64,000 bases of DNA from Benincasa hispida (GCF_009727055.1 NC_052349.1:48342085-48406084); one strand, 5' to 3'. Positions 36,525 through 48,422 are shown, counted from the stretch's first letter. Numbers and translations: made by a program. Notes: generated by a model from the letters alone, not told the origin.

Positions 36525-38047
36525 TGTTAGGTTCTTAAAGGTTGCATATTCTCTATGTTAATTCCCCTAAAATTGTGTTAATTATTTGTTTGAAATGCTT
36601 ATTTTGTAGGTAAAATGGTCCCTGAGGCATTGAGGATTCGTTAAGAGAAGATCAGGCTAAAAAGAATCCAAATTAATCAAGAAAATCAACAAAATTGAAG
36701 AGAATCGAGTAAATTACCAAAATGCCATCGAGAATGCAACATCACGACTCTAGGAGAGGTGTTGTGCAACGTTTGATGGAAAAACATTCAATCTCACTGC
36801 AAAAAAGGGCAGCATTGCAAAGCTCCCCATAGCGTTGCAACGCTCCGGATTTTGACACGCATCACCACGTGCGCCTTGCATTGACAAGCATTGAGGGGGC
36901 AGCGTTGTAACACAAGCCCAATGCTTCGAGGCTTTTTCATCGATTTATCGTTCCAACGCTACCTCAACGTCGTGACGCTACCCTGCGTACTATAAAAGAA
37001 TTTCTTTCCTTTTGTGAAAAGGGAGGAAGAAAATCCAGGAGGCTGGGATCTCTCTCTGAGTTGTTTCACTTCTTTGGTAATTCTTGCTCCAATTTAGGTT
37101 AGATTTTATATTTTTGTTGAAATGTAAATAAATCTCTTGTAATTCTTCATACAATTTGTCAATGAATTTGTGAAATTGATTGAATCTTGTTTCTATTTCA
37201 AGGTTTCTTGTAAATTTCTTTGAGTTTTCTACTTTCTTATTCAATTGCAATCTGAATTATGCCTTCTTGAATCTGATTTTAATTCTTGAAGCATGTTGAA
37301 TGATCTAAATCTTAAACATGAATATCCTAGATGCTTGGTTTTGTCACAATCGTTGTTGAATATGTTTCTTTCAATGTGTTCGATGGAATGTCTAGCCAAG
37401 ATCTACAAGAGGCAATAGTAGTTGTGTGTTTGATGGCTATTCTAGGACACACTAATTACTAGATTTGGAGAAAATTTGGTTAATTGAGTAAACTACCTTA
37501 ACAATTAATCAATGCAATTGAACCCTAAAACCTAATGCGCATGTTTTCTATTCTATATGCCGCTATCAAACCCAATAAAAGTAGAATTATGTAGATTTGC
37601 TAGGATTTGGCCTATCCAACCTTAATCAATGATTAGGACGCTCTCTCGACTAGGTTATTGCTAGTTGTCGGCCTTTGTAGAGGCTAGCTTGATCGAGTTA
37701 AGTGTGTAGTTACGAGCATAATCCAATTGTCAATAAACTCTTAGAATTCGATTATAGGAATTGCATTGAACGTCTAACTTGAACTAGAAGCAAGATCATT
37801 CCTTACTTGTTTACATTCATCTTTTATCTGTTGATTTCTAGTACTTTTTGTTCAATTTTATCAACCCCCCATTTTATTGCTTTCATAGTCAAGGTTAGTT
37901 AAGAAAGGATAAGAATTAAAACCTTCCCTGTGGATCGACTTATTACTTCCACTTTAACTATGAGTTATTTAGGTTGTTGTTTGAGTTTTATAAATATTGT
38001 TTGTTTTAGGTTAGTTAGAATTAACGACACCTACTTTAAACCAAACA
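36525..38047 (+). repeat. Athila-1 3' LTR
   Basis: Pairs with 20402-21896 and is followed by the duplicated target CCGAG. Confidence 0.9.
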
Positions 38048-38052
38048 CCGAG

Positions 38053-39216
38053 GTAGAACATGAGGAGCATTTGCGAAAAGTTTTGGAGACGTTAAAGGCC
38101 AATAAGCTATATGCTAAGTTTTTGAAGTCTGAGTTCTAGTTGAGGCAGATGTCTTTTCTAGGGCATGTGGTGTCGAAGGAAGGAGTCTCCGTGGATGAAC
38201 TGGCCCCAGCCAACCACCGTCAATGAGGTGCACAGTTTCCTAGGGTTAACAAGCTACTATAGGTGATTTGTGAAGGATTTTTTCTGCATGGCCACCCCTT
38301 TGACTCAGCTGACCCGGAATGGGGCCTCTTTCATTTGGAGTAAGGCTTGTGAGAAGAGTTTCCAAGATCTCAAGCAAAAGTTGGTTTAAGCTCCAGTTCT
38401 TACAGTGCTAGATGGATCAGGTGGTTTCGTTATCTATAGTGACACTTCCAAGAAAGGATTGGGATGCGTGCTAATGCAGCAAGGTAGAATGGTTGCTTAT
38501 GCTTCTCATCAGCTAAAAAATCATGAATAGAATTATCCCACCCACGATTTGGAATTGGCAGAAATAGTTTTCGCTCTAAAGATCTAGAGGCATTATTTAT
38601 ATGGCGAGAAGATACAGATTTTCACTGACCATAAGAGTTTAAAGTACTTCTTCACTCGGAAGAATTTAAACATGAGGCAACGAAGGTGTTAGAGTTGGTG
38701 GAGGACTATGACTGTGAAATTTTGTATCACCCAAGGAAGGCGAATGTAGTGGCAGATGCCTTAAGTAAAAAGGTAGCCCATTCAGTAGCCTTCATTACTA
38801 GACAGACTCATTTGTGCAAGGAGTTAGAGCGGGCCGACACTGCAGTAGCAGTGGGAAAAGTCACAACACAATTAGTGCAGCTGTCATTGCAACCGAGTCT
38901 AAGGCAGAGAATTATTGATGTAAAGCGATGTGACCCTTATCTGGAGGAGAAAGTTCGTAAGGTGGAGTCATGTCAGGATGGTGAATTCTCTGTATCAGCG
39001 GAAGGTGGTCTTCTCTATCAAGGACGTTTGTGCGTGCCAATAGATAGTGACCTTAAGAATGAGCTATTGTCAAAGGCTCACAGTTCCCTGTTTTCAATTC
39101 ATCTCGGCAGCACCAAGATGTACCAGGACTTGAAGCGTTACTACTGGTGGAATGACATGAAAATAGAGATTGTTGAGTTCATCAGTAAGTGCTTGGTGTG
39201 CCAGCAAGTGAAAGCC
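38053..39216 (+). pseudogene. Gypsy-A RT C-terminus, RNase H and integrase zinc finger
   Basis: RT resumes with VEHEEHLRKVLETLK and FLGHVVSKEGVSVD. RNase H follows with [41 protein letters not shown] and RKANVVADALSKK. The open segment 38686-39220 then has the integrase zinc finger: SLFSIHLGSTKMYQDLKRYY and CLVCQQVKAP. Stops and shifts occur at about 38139, 38390, 38530 and 38670. Sequence diverges at about 39218, so the integrase core, chromodomain if any, and 3' LTR are absent. Confidence 0.88.
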
Positions 39217-39493
39217 CCGATCTTCTTCATGAACGACTCAAGACTCAAACAAACTTTGTATTATAGACTCGATAATGATTATTAATGCCCAAAAATGCAG
39301 GGGCCTTTACAAACCACCGCAAATGTAAAAGAATTAATTCAAACCGAGGCAAACATCCACGAAAACATCCATTAATCCACAAATCCACAGCAATTTAACA
39401 ATTAAACAGAGTAGAAATGCACCCACCAAAAATCTATATGTAATTCGTTGCAACAATGAAATTGGAATATCAGAATCTGGCTTTGATATCAAT
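39217..39493 (-). other. Leader of Copia-3 with primer-binding site
   Basis: On the minus strand the sequence just after the LTR end (GATCCTTCA) reads ATTGATATCAAAGCC, a decayed initiator tRNA-Met PBS. The remaining 250 bases leftward are untranslated leader. It is cut where Gypsy-A sequence begins. Confidence 0.65.
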
Positions 39494-39899
39494 TGAAGGA
39501 TCTCTTAACGAAGAGCATCCATGAGTGCATTCGGATCTTTTCGATTTTACCATGACTAAAATACAAACATATATATTCTAACAGACAGTTATGCAATTTA
39601 TATGAATTAAAGGCATGCTTCGAACAATAAAAATACGAAGGGAAAGAGTTCTCATACTAGTTGAAGACGCTCTTCAAGTGATGATCTTTGATGCAGCGGA
39701 AGACCTTTACGCGATCTCTATCGCCCAGCAAGCAAGTTGTCTGCAGCAGCACGATCGTCTACATGAACGGCAACAACACGAACTATCACGAACAAGTGAA
39801 CGCAGCGGGGACGACTCCACCAAAATAGAGCCCTTGGTATTCTCGGAGTGAGAATCCAAAGTGTGGTCTTTGGTGAGTTTGGTAGAGGTTGAAGAAAGA

Positions 39900-40440
39900 A
39901 CTAATCGTGTAGACGATGAGCAAGTGGGAAAGAAAAGGAAGCTATCATATAGCTAAGTGTTTATCGTTTAGAAGAAGCTACACGATCGTGTAGAATCCTA
40001 GGTATCTGACTACTTTCAATGTTGTCTTACCCTGGAAAGGCCCTGACCCTGCCAACCAAGTCCAAATAAAAAAGAAAGCTTTTTATAGAGAATTTACTGT
40101 ACTTGAAGCTACTTCCTCAACTAAAGCAATTGTTGATGGAGTTTCTGCTACTTCTACAACAACTAGGGAAAGAACTGGAACTTGAGCAAGAGCTACTAAA
40201 TATTTGACCTGGAAAGATTGATCGTCCATCTTTAACTAAACGATCGTGTAGGTTTTACTAAGAGCGATCATTTAGTTAAAGGTGGACGATCGTTTAGAAA
40301 ACACAGCACACTATGCGATCGTTTAGGAAAGCTAAGTGATCGTTTAGGGACTAGCGTGCGATCGTTTAGGCGCAAGGTGTGCAATTGTTTAGGCACTGAG
40401 TGACTATCGTATAGGCTCTCAATTATGCGATCGTTTACAT
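39900..40440 (-). repeat. CGATCG-type motif array in Copia-3 LTR
   Basis: About ten copies of GCGATCGTTTAGG-like motifs, for example at 39979, 40243, 40287, 40316 and 40358, interrupted by the non-repeat stretch 39994-40182. Shared with the arrays at 16910-17480, 34080-34260 and 48003-48170. Confidence 0.8.
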
Positions 40441-41235
40441 TTTCACATCGATGCCAATTTTTTCGAACTTTTGCAAAATGAAACTAATTTTCTTTTTATC
40501 CTTCGGTTACCATAACCGAAGTGGCTGCTCCCACTAACGCACATCCAAGAGAAGTTTTAGGCTAATTATCATATAATTAACCAATTAAGTAATTAATAAA
40601 TATAATCATATTATATTCTTACTCTATAGTTTGATATCACATATCTACTATAGTAATTTCTCCTCTACTTGATATAAATCATATTTAAATCTAATTTCCC
40701 CCAAAATAATGTATCTAATACATTTAGCCAATTATATCTTATATAATTAACTAGTCCAATTATATCATATATAATCGAACTTTCTCTTGTCAATTTGAAC
40801 ATTTCAAATTAACCCAAATATTGATTCTCGACTTTATCCAAGCTACCGAGGGGACCTAATGGACCTGTGGCTCGAAGCTCCAACGGTCTGTGAATAGCTG
40901 ACTAAACTCTTTAGCCACGAGATCCACCATCCGTTAACTGTCAGGCATTCCACTAAAGATCAACAGCTGAACTCTTCTTACCACAGATATATTTCTGTGT
41001 CCATCGGATATAACCAATCATGAGTATGATGACCCTTCACAAATGCTCGTAAGTATAGTTAGACCAATTTACCGTTTTGCCCTTGCAGTTACATCTCACT
41101 CCTTAAGTACCTCTGATTCCTCTAATGAACAATACAACATAGTCCAATCATGTATGAACACCTCTCGGGACAAGAGAAGGTGTGTGGCGCCACATCGTTC
41201 AAGCCTTGGAATCAGCCCTTAAGGGAGCTATCAGT

Positions 41236-41372
41236 CTACTTACCCCCTGCTTCGGGGAAGGAGTGAATTCCATCTTGTGTAGCTGAGTTCCCAGCTCCCA
41301 AATNCTACTTACCCCCTGCTTCGGGGAAGGAGTGAATTCCATCTTGTGTAGCTGAGTTCCCAGCTCCCAAAT
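41236..41372. other. Assembly artefact: N-gap with duplicated 68-bp flanks
   Basis: A single N at 41304 lies between identical copies 41236-41303 and 41305-41372, indicating unmerged contig ends. One copy is probably real. Confidence 0.9.
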
Positions 41373-41970
41373 CAGACGAATCCCCAAAATGGTAGGTTTG
41401 AATTAGCGACCTGGCCACTCCTACCCATATAAATCAAAGGACCGCCCTCAATGGCAGGAGTTGCCAACTCACGCAGGATTGAGGTCGTGTTACCTATGGT
41501 CATTCTAGTGAAGTAAAGTCTCTGTCATGAATGGTGTTATATAACGAGACGTTAACACTTCGTGGTCAAGTCTTATACAAACTCTTTGTACAAGACGCCC
41601 CCGCTCGCATGTCCCCAACAAGAATGATCAGGATCAAAGCATATGTGACAAGTCACAACACTTATGACCATTCCACAAAGCGGGCCGCATCCGTAGCGTT
41701 ACCAGGATAAGGTTTCCCTTCTATATCCATATACTATAGACCATTTTGGTTATCATTCAAGACATGATCCACTTGTATGTCACCACATACATGCTTAAGT
41801 TACATACAGATAACCAGGGATTTTATGTTTATTGGTTTGTGGTAAAACAAATAAAATACAACTGAGCAAAATACAAGATGTGAAGTAAATATCATATATT
41901 ATCAACACAAGCATTCATACAAACTATTTATAAACTACAGGACACGAGACTTTAGGGCATCAACCCCAAC

Positions 41971-42466
41971 ACATTCATCTTTGCCGCTTTGAAGTGGACC
42001 ATCATGTTCAGAACATGTTCACAAACAGATGTGCCTTCCTTCATTTTAGAGTTGAAGATGCATTTTAGAGCTTCATGCTTGAGCTGTCCAGACGATTGTC
42101 CGAACATTCCCCACAGAGACTCCATGATCTCACGCGCCGAGACCATAGGCTCATGCTTCTTGGTCAAAACTTCAAGTGGCGTGTTCATCTCATTCGCCCG
42201 TGTCCATCTCACGCGTCGAGACGATAGGCTCATGCTTCTTGGTCAAAACTTCAAGCTCGAGCCTTCTTGTTCACCCGTGTCCATCTCTCATAAGCCTCCT
42301 GAACATTTCAAGTGGCGTTCTGAGGCGGAATAGAAGGACACTCCTCTGTAAGGACGAACCTCAGGTCATCGATGATTAATATTGTAGTTATCGTGTGTTT
42401 CCAACAAGCGTGATTCTCGGTAGTCAACTTATCAGCACTTAAAAGAGTTAATGTGACTGTAGCCAT
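41971..42466 (-). pseudogene. Copia-4 gag fragment
   Basis: On the minus strand the gag starts at 42466 (MATVTLTLLSADKL-like) and shows RFVLTEECPS-like, IMESLWGMFGQSS, LKHEALKCIFNSKMKEG and HVLNMMVHFKAAKMN, then ends abruptly at the Copia-3 LTR edge. A partly repeated stretch, with CTCATGCTTCTTGGTCAAAA at about 42151 and again at about 42229, breaks the frame. Related to Copia-2 gag. It cannot form a full capsid protein. Confidence 0.85.
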
Positions 42467-43444
42467 TTCTACATTGCTGAAAATAGAACAAACTTAATGA
42501 GTCTATGCAATACCACTTTTAACACCAATTTTAGTTTTAGCAAAATAGTTTCCATGTACCCTAAGTGAAAAATCATCTATTTCGCAATGATGCCCCAACG
42601 AGGCAGGACAAAAGTCACCGGTGGGGTGATCAGATACCTCATCACTGGGATGAGACACTCTTAACCATTAGGCAGAAACAACTCTTGTAACTGACCCTAA
42701 CAATTACCATTTTTTGGTCAAGAATTTTTAACCTTTTTTGGCCCTAGAGTCCTGCTCTAATGAGCCCACCGTAAGGTAAAAGCAGATTAGGACAAGAGAC
42801 TAAAGCGACCTTATCCTATACAGGAGATCAGATAAAGAGTCGTGCAAAATTTCCATCCTATAGGGGGACACTCCAAGGGTGCCTCGAGGCGATGCACAAA
42901 ACGTTATCCAACCTAATGAGAGAGATCGTGAGATATGTTGTCACGCGTCCTACTCCCACTTATTATGAACATTCTCTCCATTTACCTTGGTATTGACCTA
43001 CCCAAACACCATCCTTTAGGGGGACACTCCCAAGGTGCCACGAGGCCAAGGATAGATCTCACGGTGTGAACATAAAGGGAGAAACGTGAAGATATTTAAG
43101 TGAAGTATCATATACCCCAAGTACCTCCCACTGAATGTTCTACCTAGGGGTTCATTAACTTAGATGATTTGGCTATGATTTTATCTAAGTCTGTTTAAAT
43201 TGCTAAAAAAAAAAAAAAAAAAACTCTTGTCTTTGATATTAAACAAGTTCAAGTCAAGTCCCATTAAACTCTTTAACAGACCATCCTCAAATTTTAATGC
43301 ATGCATCAAATCTATCTAATTCACCTTTCTAGGTAGGTTCCCATGTAGGGTTTTTCCATTTCCGTTAGCTTAAGTAATATAAAATCAATCAATCATTGAT
43401 TCAACTAACATACACTACGAGGCTTTAGGGCATATACCCCAACA
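42467..43444 (-). other. Copia-4 leader and LTR terminus remnant
   Basis: Non-coding. It shares the GGGGACACTCCCAAGGTGCCACGAGG duplicated elements (about 42866, 43019) with the Copia-2 leader in altered form, has an 18-A run at about 43205, and ends ACGAGGCTTTAGGGCATATACCCCAACA at 43444, the same LTR end as at 41970. Only that short LTR end is left. Confidence 0.55.
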
Positions 43445-44990
43445 CCTTCATCATAAGTTAATGAAGGAGCCAACACTTCAGATTAGTCTCGTCCTTCTTA
43501 ATTGTTGAGAGAGCCTCGACGCAGTGGGAGGGTTGTGATACAACTTGACCATTACTTGGGTTTAACAAAAACTCAGGATGTCATACCAGATGATGGTTTT
43601 GAGGATCAATTATATTATAAACAAGCAATGAATGACGTAAACGAGGACCAATGGGTCAAAGCCATGGACCTTGAAATGGAGTCCATATTCTCCAATTCAG
43701 TATGGAAGCTTGTAAATTTACCTGAATGGGTCAAAACCATAGGGTGTAAATGGATTTACAAAAGAAAGAGAGATGTAGTTAGAAAGGTATAGGTCTTCAA
43801 AGCTAGACTTGTAGCAAAGGGTTATACCCAAAGGGAAGGGGTTGACTATGAGGAAACTTTTTCCCTTGTTGCTATGCTTAAGTTTATAAGAATTCTCTTG
43901 TCCATAGCCACATATTATGACTTTAAGATATGGCAAATGGATATCAAGACTGCATGTCTGAATGGCAATCTTGAGAAGAATATCTTTATGTCTCAGCCTG
44001 GGGGGGGGTTATAGCCCAAGGTCAGGAGCAAAAAGTTTGCAAGCTAAATCGATCCATTTATGGGTTGAAAAAATCATCTAGATCTTGGAACATTAGATTT
44101 GATACAACGATCAAATCTTTTGGTTTTGATCAAAACGTTGATGAACCTTGTATCTACAAGAAAATCATTAACGATAAAGTAGCTTTTCTAATACTTTATG
44201 TGAACAATATCCTACTCATTGAGAATGATGTAGGATACCTTACTGACATTAAGGAATGGATGGCATCCCAGTTCCAAATGAAAGATTTGAGAGAGACGCA
44301 ATATGTACTTGGGATCCAAATCATTAAGGATCGCAAGAATAGAATGCTAGCTCTGTTTCAAGCAACCTATATCGACAAAATGTTGGCTCGATATTCGATG
44401 CAGAATTCTAAGAAGGGTTTATTACCTTTCAGGCATGGGGTTGACTTGTCTAAGGAACAGTGTCCTAAGACACCTCAAGAAGTTGAAGATATGAGATGTA
44501 TTCCCTATGCCTTAACTGTGGGCAGCTTAATGTATGCTATGCTCTACACTAGGCTAGACATTTATTATGCAATGTGAATTGTTTGCAGGTACTAGTTCAA
44601 TCCAGGGTTAGACCACTGGACAATGGTTAAGAACATCCTGAAGTAGGGAGCTGTAGTATGGTGTAGTATCAAGCTAGGATGCATTGTAGATTCCATTATG
44701 GAAGCTGAGTATATAGTTGCTTGTGAAGCAACAAAATAAGTAGTTTGGCTAAGGAAGTTCCTAAGTGATTTAGAAGTGGCTCCAAATATAGACTTGCCCA
44801 TCACCTTATACTATGACAATAGTGGGGCAATAGCCATTGCTTATCAATTTACGAAGGCTCTCAAGGCTAAAGTGTATGAAGGTCATCTAAACAGTCTAGG
44901 TCTACGAGAAATGTACATTGTATAATCTAGGTAAGTGAAAGATGTGTAATGGATATATGGATGCCCTAGCTTATTGTATTTTTTTTCAAT
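43445..44990 (+). pseudogene. Copia-5 pol: RT and RNase H, broken
   Basis: Plus-strand Copia polyprotein remnant. RT motifs in order are RRSGRVV, NDVNEDQWVKAMDLEMESI, VKTIGCKWIYKRKRD, ARLVAKGYTQREGVDYEETFS, WQMDIKTACLNGNL and SIYGLKKSS. The catalytic site reads YVNNILLIEND at about 44200, where the family has YVDD, so both metal-binding aspartates are asparagine. A run of nine G at about 44001 and a stop at 43790 break the frame. RNase H (44690-44930) has MEAEYIVACEA and YYDNSGA, but about 45 codons between NSGA and TKAL are deleted. Protease, gag and most of integrase are absent. Confidence 0.9.
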
Positions 44991-45037
44991 AATCCTGCCT
45001 TTGGATTGTGTACAACCCACTGACTAGAGTTTTAGTT

Positions 45038-46613
45038 CAAGTGGGAGTTTGTTGAGTTTTATGCCCTAAAACTCGTAAATAGTAAATGTTATTAATTGAC
45101 CGTCATCAATAAATGTTATAGATGTTAAATCGATAAATGTTATTATTTGTATTGTTGTCTATTTTGTCTTAATAACCTCAAATCCAATAAAATAACATCC
45201 AAGGCTATCTTATGAGTCTTGAACTATATGTGGAGACATATAGGGATCAATGTTCAAGATACAGCCTAAAGGGTTTATAGTATAGGGATAAGACCAGGTA
45301 CCTTATCTTGGTAACACTATGCATACGACTCACTTTGTATTTTATACAAACGTAATGATCCAATGTGTTCGTGTAGGTGACATGCGAGTGCAGGTATCCT
45401 ATGCAATGAGTTTATATGAAACTGGACCGTGAAATAGGAACCACTAAATGTAACATTGTTGACTAGTTTGGTTCCTATTTCAATAGGATGACCTAGGTGA
45501 CTTAGTCTTAATCTTGATTACCAACTTCTTTTCATGAGGGATTATCCTTTGATTTGCATGGGTGAGGGTGGCCAGATCGTCAACCCAATATGTCTACCAT
45601 TTTGGGGACAAGATCGAGTGGAGAGCTTGGAACATAATAATACAAGATGGAATTCACTCATTCCCTCCTTGAGGATAAGTAGATGAGTGTTTCCTATAGT
45701 GGTGTCTCCGGGACTTGAACAAAGGGTCCTACCTTTTCATTGGCCTAAGAGAAGTTTCCGTTTATTGGTTGGACCATAAACAAGTTGTTCATTAGAGGAG
45801 CACTGGTACTTAAGAAGCCCGAGGTAACCCAAAGGTAAAATGGTAGTTTGACCCAGTTTGAGTTACAAACACTCGTGAAGGACTAACTTGCTGGTATTGG
45901 TCTATATCCGTGGACACAGAAATATATTTGTAGTGAGAAGCGTGCAACTATGGGTCTTTAGTGGAGTGTACCAAAAGTTAATGAATATTTATTATCGTTG
46001 GAGCTTCTGATCTATAGGTTCACCAGGTCCCCTCGTTAGCTCACTAGAGGATACTTAAGAGGGATAATTTTAATTGTTCAAATTAATTTGAGGAAGCTAT
46101 ATATTAATGTGATTAATATATAATTAATTCTGAATATGATCTATAATCAAATTGGAAAGTAATATTTGAATAAGATTCAATTAATTAATTTAAGTGAATT
46201 AAATTCACAAAGAATTAATTAATAGAGGGGTTTTGCACGTATACATCGGATGTATATGATTATTAAATGTATACGTTAAATTGGGTTTAACGTATAAGTA
46301 GAAATCAAAGTTAAATAAGAGTTATTTAATTAGGTTAATTAATTGGATAACTGTTATTTAATTAAATAGACTAATTATTAAATAAATGTTATTTGATTAA
46401 TTACAGAAAAGGAAAATATATTGGAAAAGATGCTTGGTCCTTCTCTATATAAAGATCTCCCTATGGCCCTTTTGGAATGCACTAAATACACAACTCTCAT
46501 TGCAGAGAAACTTTGACAATACACGACTTCTTAGTGTAATTTTGTAGAATTTTCTCTAAGCTATAAATCCTCTCTACTCTACAAAACCTTATTCTCCTCT
46601 CCTTCTCTCAACA
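45038..46613 (+). mobile_element. Copia-5 polypurine tract and 3' LTR
   Basis: The tract CAAGTGGGAGTTTG precedes the LTR start TGTTGAGTTTTATGCCC at 45050. A TATA box (CTATATAAAG, 46445-46454) is followed by pyrimidine-rich sequence, as in an LTR promoter. The LTR end is set tentatively at CTCTCAACA (46613); it could extend to about 46925. Confidence 0.75.
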
Positions 46614-46924
46614 GTTGGATACCACCTATCCCTCTATTGGAATCCTAAAGAATAACAAGGTAACTCTCGTGATAGTGTTTGAGATCGTTCAAGAAGTCGT
46701 TTGTGATCAAAACCGTTTGGATATCCATTCATTGGAATCTTGGAGAGGATTATTCGTGACACTTGGGGAATCTACAAACGTAAGAATCGTTCTAATCCTT
46801 TCCCCATTAGCATGCTAGTTTACGTGTTTATCCATTCCGTCTATTACAATGATTTTATTTATTGTAAAAATCGAATCGTTGGATGGAAAACAATCTCACA
46901 CGAGAGATGCTTCCTCTGTAGGAT
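46614..46924. other. Retroelement-derived stretch, end of LTR or leader
   Basis: No gene. Frames open at 46615-46818 and 46740-46928 have no recognisable domain. Probably the U5 or downstream part of Copia-5. Confidence 0.35.
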
Positions 46925-47205
46925 TTGATCCCTTAGATGGATCCACTATCTTCTCGAGAATGCCTTTGATTTCTTTGTTTGACAACTCTATCAGACCATT
47001 AGTCTGGGGGTGGTATGATGTGGCCATACAATGTTTCATAAAATGCGACCCTTCATCACTTATTAAGGCCCTTGGCATTCCATATCTGCTAAAGATGTTC
47101 TTTAAAAGGAACTTCTTCACCATCTACCCATCATTAGATGCGGTGGCAATAGCTTCAATTCATTTGGAGACTTTTGGATTGAGTTATATAATTCTAAATA
47201 TTAAA
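46925..47205 (-). pseudogene. Gypsy/Athila integrase fragment
   Basis: About 90 codons on the minus strand carry [27 protein letters not shown] and SYHPQTNGLIELSNKEIK, the catalytic core of a Gypsy integrase. About 15 codons usually found between SHF and the YHPQ motif are missing. It is a lone fragment with no neighbouring pol. The peptide is distinct from the integrase of Athila-2 at 25024-25668. Confidence 0.85.
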
Positions 47206-48422
47206 TAAAATAACTTCTTATTTTATTAAATAAATGAATATTGTTTATACATCACAAACCACGAGATTTAGAGCATAATCACCAACGAAAACATACATCA
47301 ATATGTAGTAAGTTAAGCATGAAGTTAGAGAGAAGAAGAAACATACGTTTGAAGAATCGTTCTTCAAACTTCTCCTAGTCTTCACAATTTCTCAACAAAC
47401 CAATCTTCCACGAAAAGTAACCATAGGGTCTTCCTTGCTCTTGGCAAGAATCGGTTTGTGGGAAGCGACTTTTGAAAGAGAGAGGGCATCTTGTTGTGGA
47501 TGAGAGTTTTTCTACAGAGAACTCTTTCTCTGAGAAAATAACTTGAGTGAGATGGTTCTCTAAAAAAGAACTGGCGAGAGATGATGAGGAGATTGATAGA
47601 GATGGAAGGAGGTGATAGATTGATATGGGAGGAAGTGGTTTTTCTCTACAAAGACCAACTCTACAAGAAAAAAACTTTCCCCTCCAAAGAAACCCTCACT
47701 TCACATTCATTTAGTTAAAATGAAATAAAATTCATTTAATTAAAATAAATAAATAAATAATCAAATTAGTCAATTGATTTTTAATTAAATGTACATTAAA
47801 TCATATCCAAATGCACATCTCTCTCAAAACCTATGGTTTTCATATGAATCTCATTCATATTTATTAACCTATAGTTTTAATATGAATCCTATTCATATTG
47901 ATTATTTGAATCATATTCAAATAATAAATCTCCTTCACTATAAATTTTAATTTTGAATCTCATTCAAAATTAACTTTATATTATAATGTACCTATATACA
48001 TTATATGTAAGGCTATCGCATAGCTCTTCAACGCATCGTTTAGCTCCCAAGCGAAGCTACACAATCGTGTAGTGCCATCTTATAGCGCTTCAACGCATCA
48101 ACGCCCGTAGCTACACGATCGTCTAGCTTTTCTTCACATCGTCTGCCTAAAGCTAAACAATAGTCTAGCACTGAACCTCAACGACGATATAAACAAAGGC
48201 TGAAAACTGGAATCTGCAACTCGGCCTTCTTCACTTGTTTCCTCAATTATAGCTTAATTTCAACTCTAATGACTCCGAATAAATTATAGACTCTTGAGAA
48301 CACATATAAGCTCATCAAACAAGAGCCAATTAGAAATTTAATCGAGAAATCAAAGAGAAGTTAAAAGCCAAAAAACTAAAAAAAAAAAAACATATCAGTG
48401 CTCTTAGAGCTTGATATCAACG
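47206..48422 (-). other. Copia-6 leader with CGATCG-type motif array
   Basis: Non-coding on both strands. An LTR end-like stretch (CACGAGATTTAGAGCATAATCACCAAC) lies at about 47248-47275. From 47998 to 48400 the sequence closely follows the Copia-2 leader (for example CTCTTGAGAACACATATAAG), including the motif array 48003-48170. A decayed PBS, GCTTGATATCAA on the plus strand, sits at about 48409. Confidence 0.65.

Larger units (their letters stand above)
20402..38047 (+). mobile_element. Athila-1: Athila-like Ty3/Gypsy element inserted in Gypsy-A RT
   Basis: LTRs at 20402-21896 (1495 bp) and 36525-38047 (1523 bp) both start TGTTAGGTTCTTAAAGG and end ACTTTAAACCAAACA. Flanks TCGAG (20397-20401) and CCGAG (38048-38052) are a target duplication with one change. 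The PBS region reads AAATGGTGCCATTTTTGGGGA, resembling the TGGCGCC...GGGGA primer site of Athila/Tat elements. The polypurine tract AAGTTGGGGGTGTTT precedes the right LTR. The interior is largely replaced by Athila-2 and a Copia LTR. It retains a decayed gene at 31608-32415 and no pol of its own in this orientation. Confidence 0.88.
39494..41970 (-). mobile_element. Copia-3 5' LTR (minus strand)
   Basis: Begins TGAAGGATCTC at 39494, next to the PBS, and ends TTAGGGCATCAACCCCAACA at 41970. The apparent length of 2477 bp is inflated by a 68-bp duplication around the N at 41304. It holds about ten CGATCG-type motifs (39900-40440) and an unexplained open stretch at 39994-40182. Similar to the solo LTR at 33622-35746. 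To the right, unrelated gag sequence begins at once, so this LTR probably inserted into, or recombined with, Copia-4. Confidence 0.75.
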
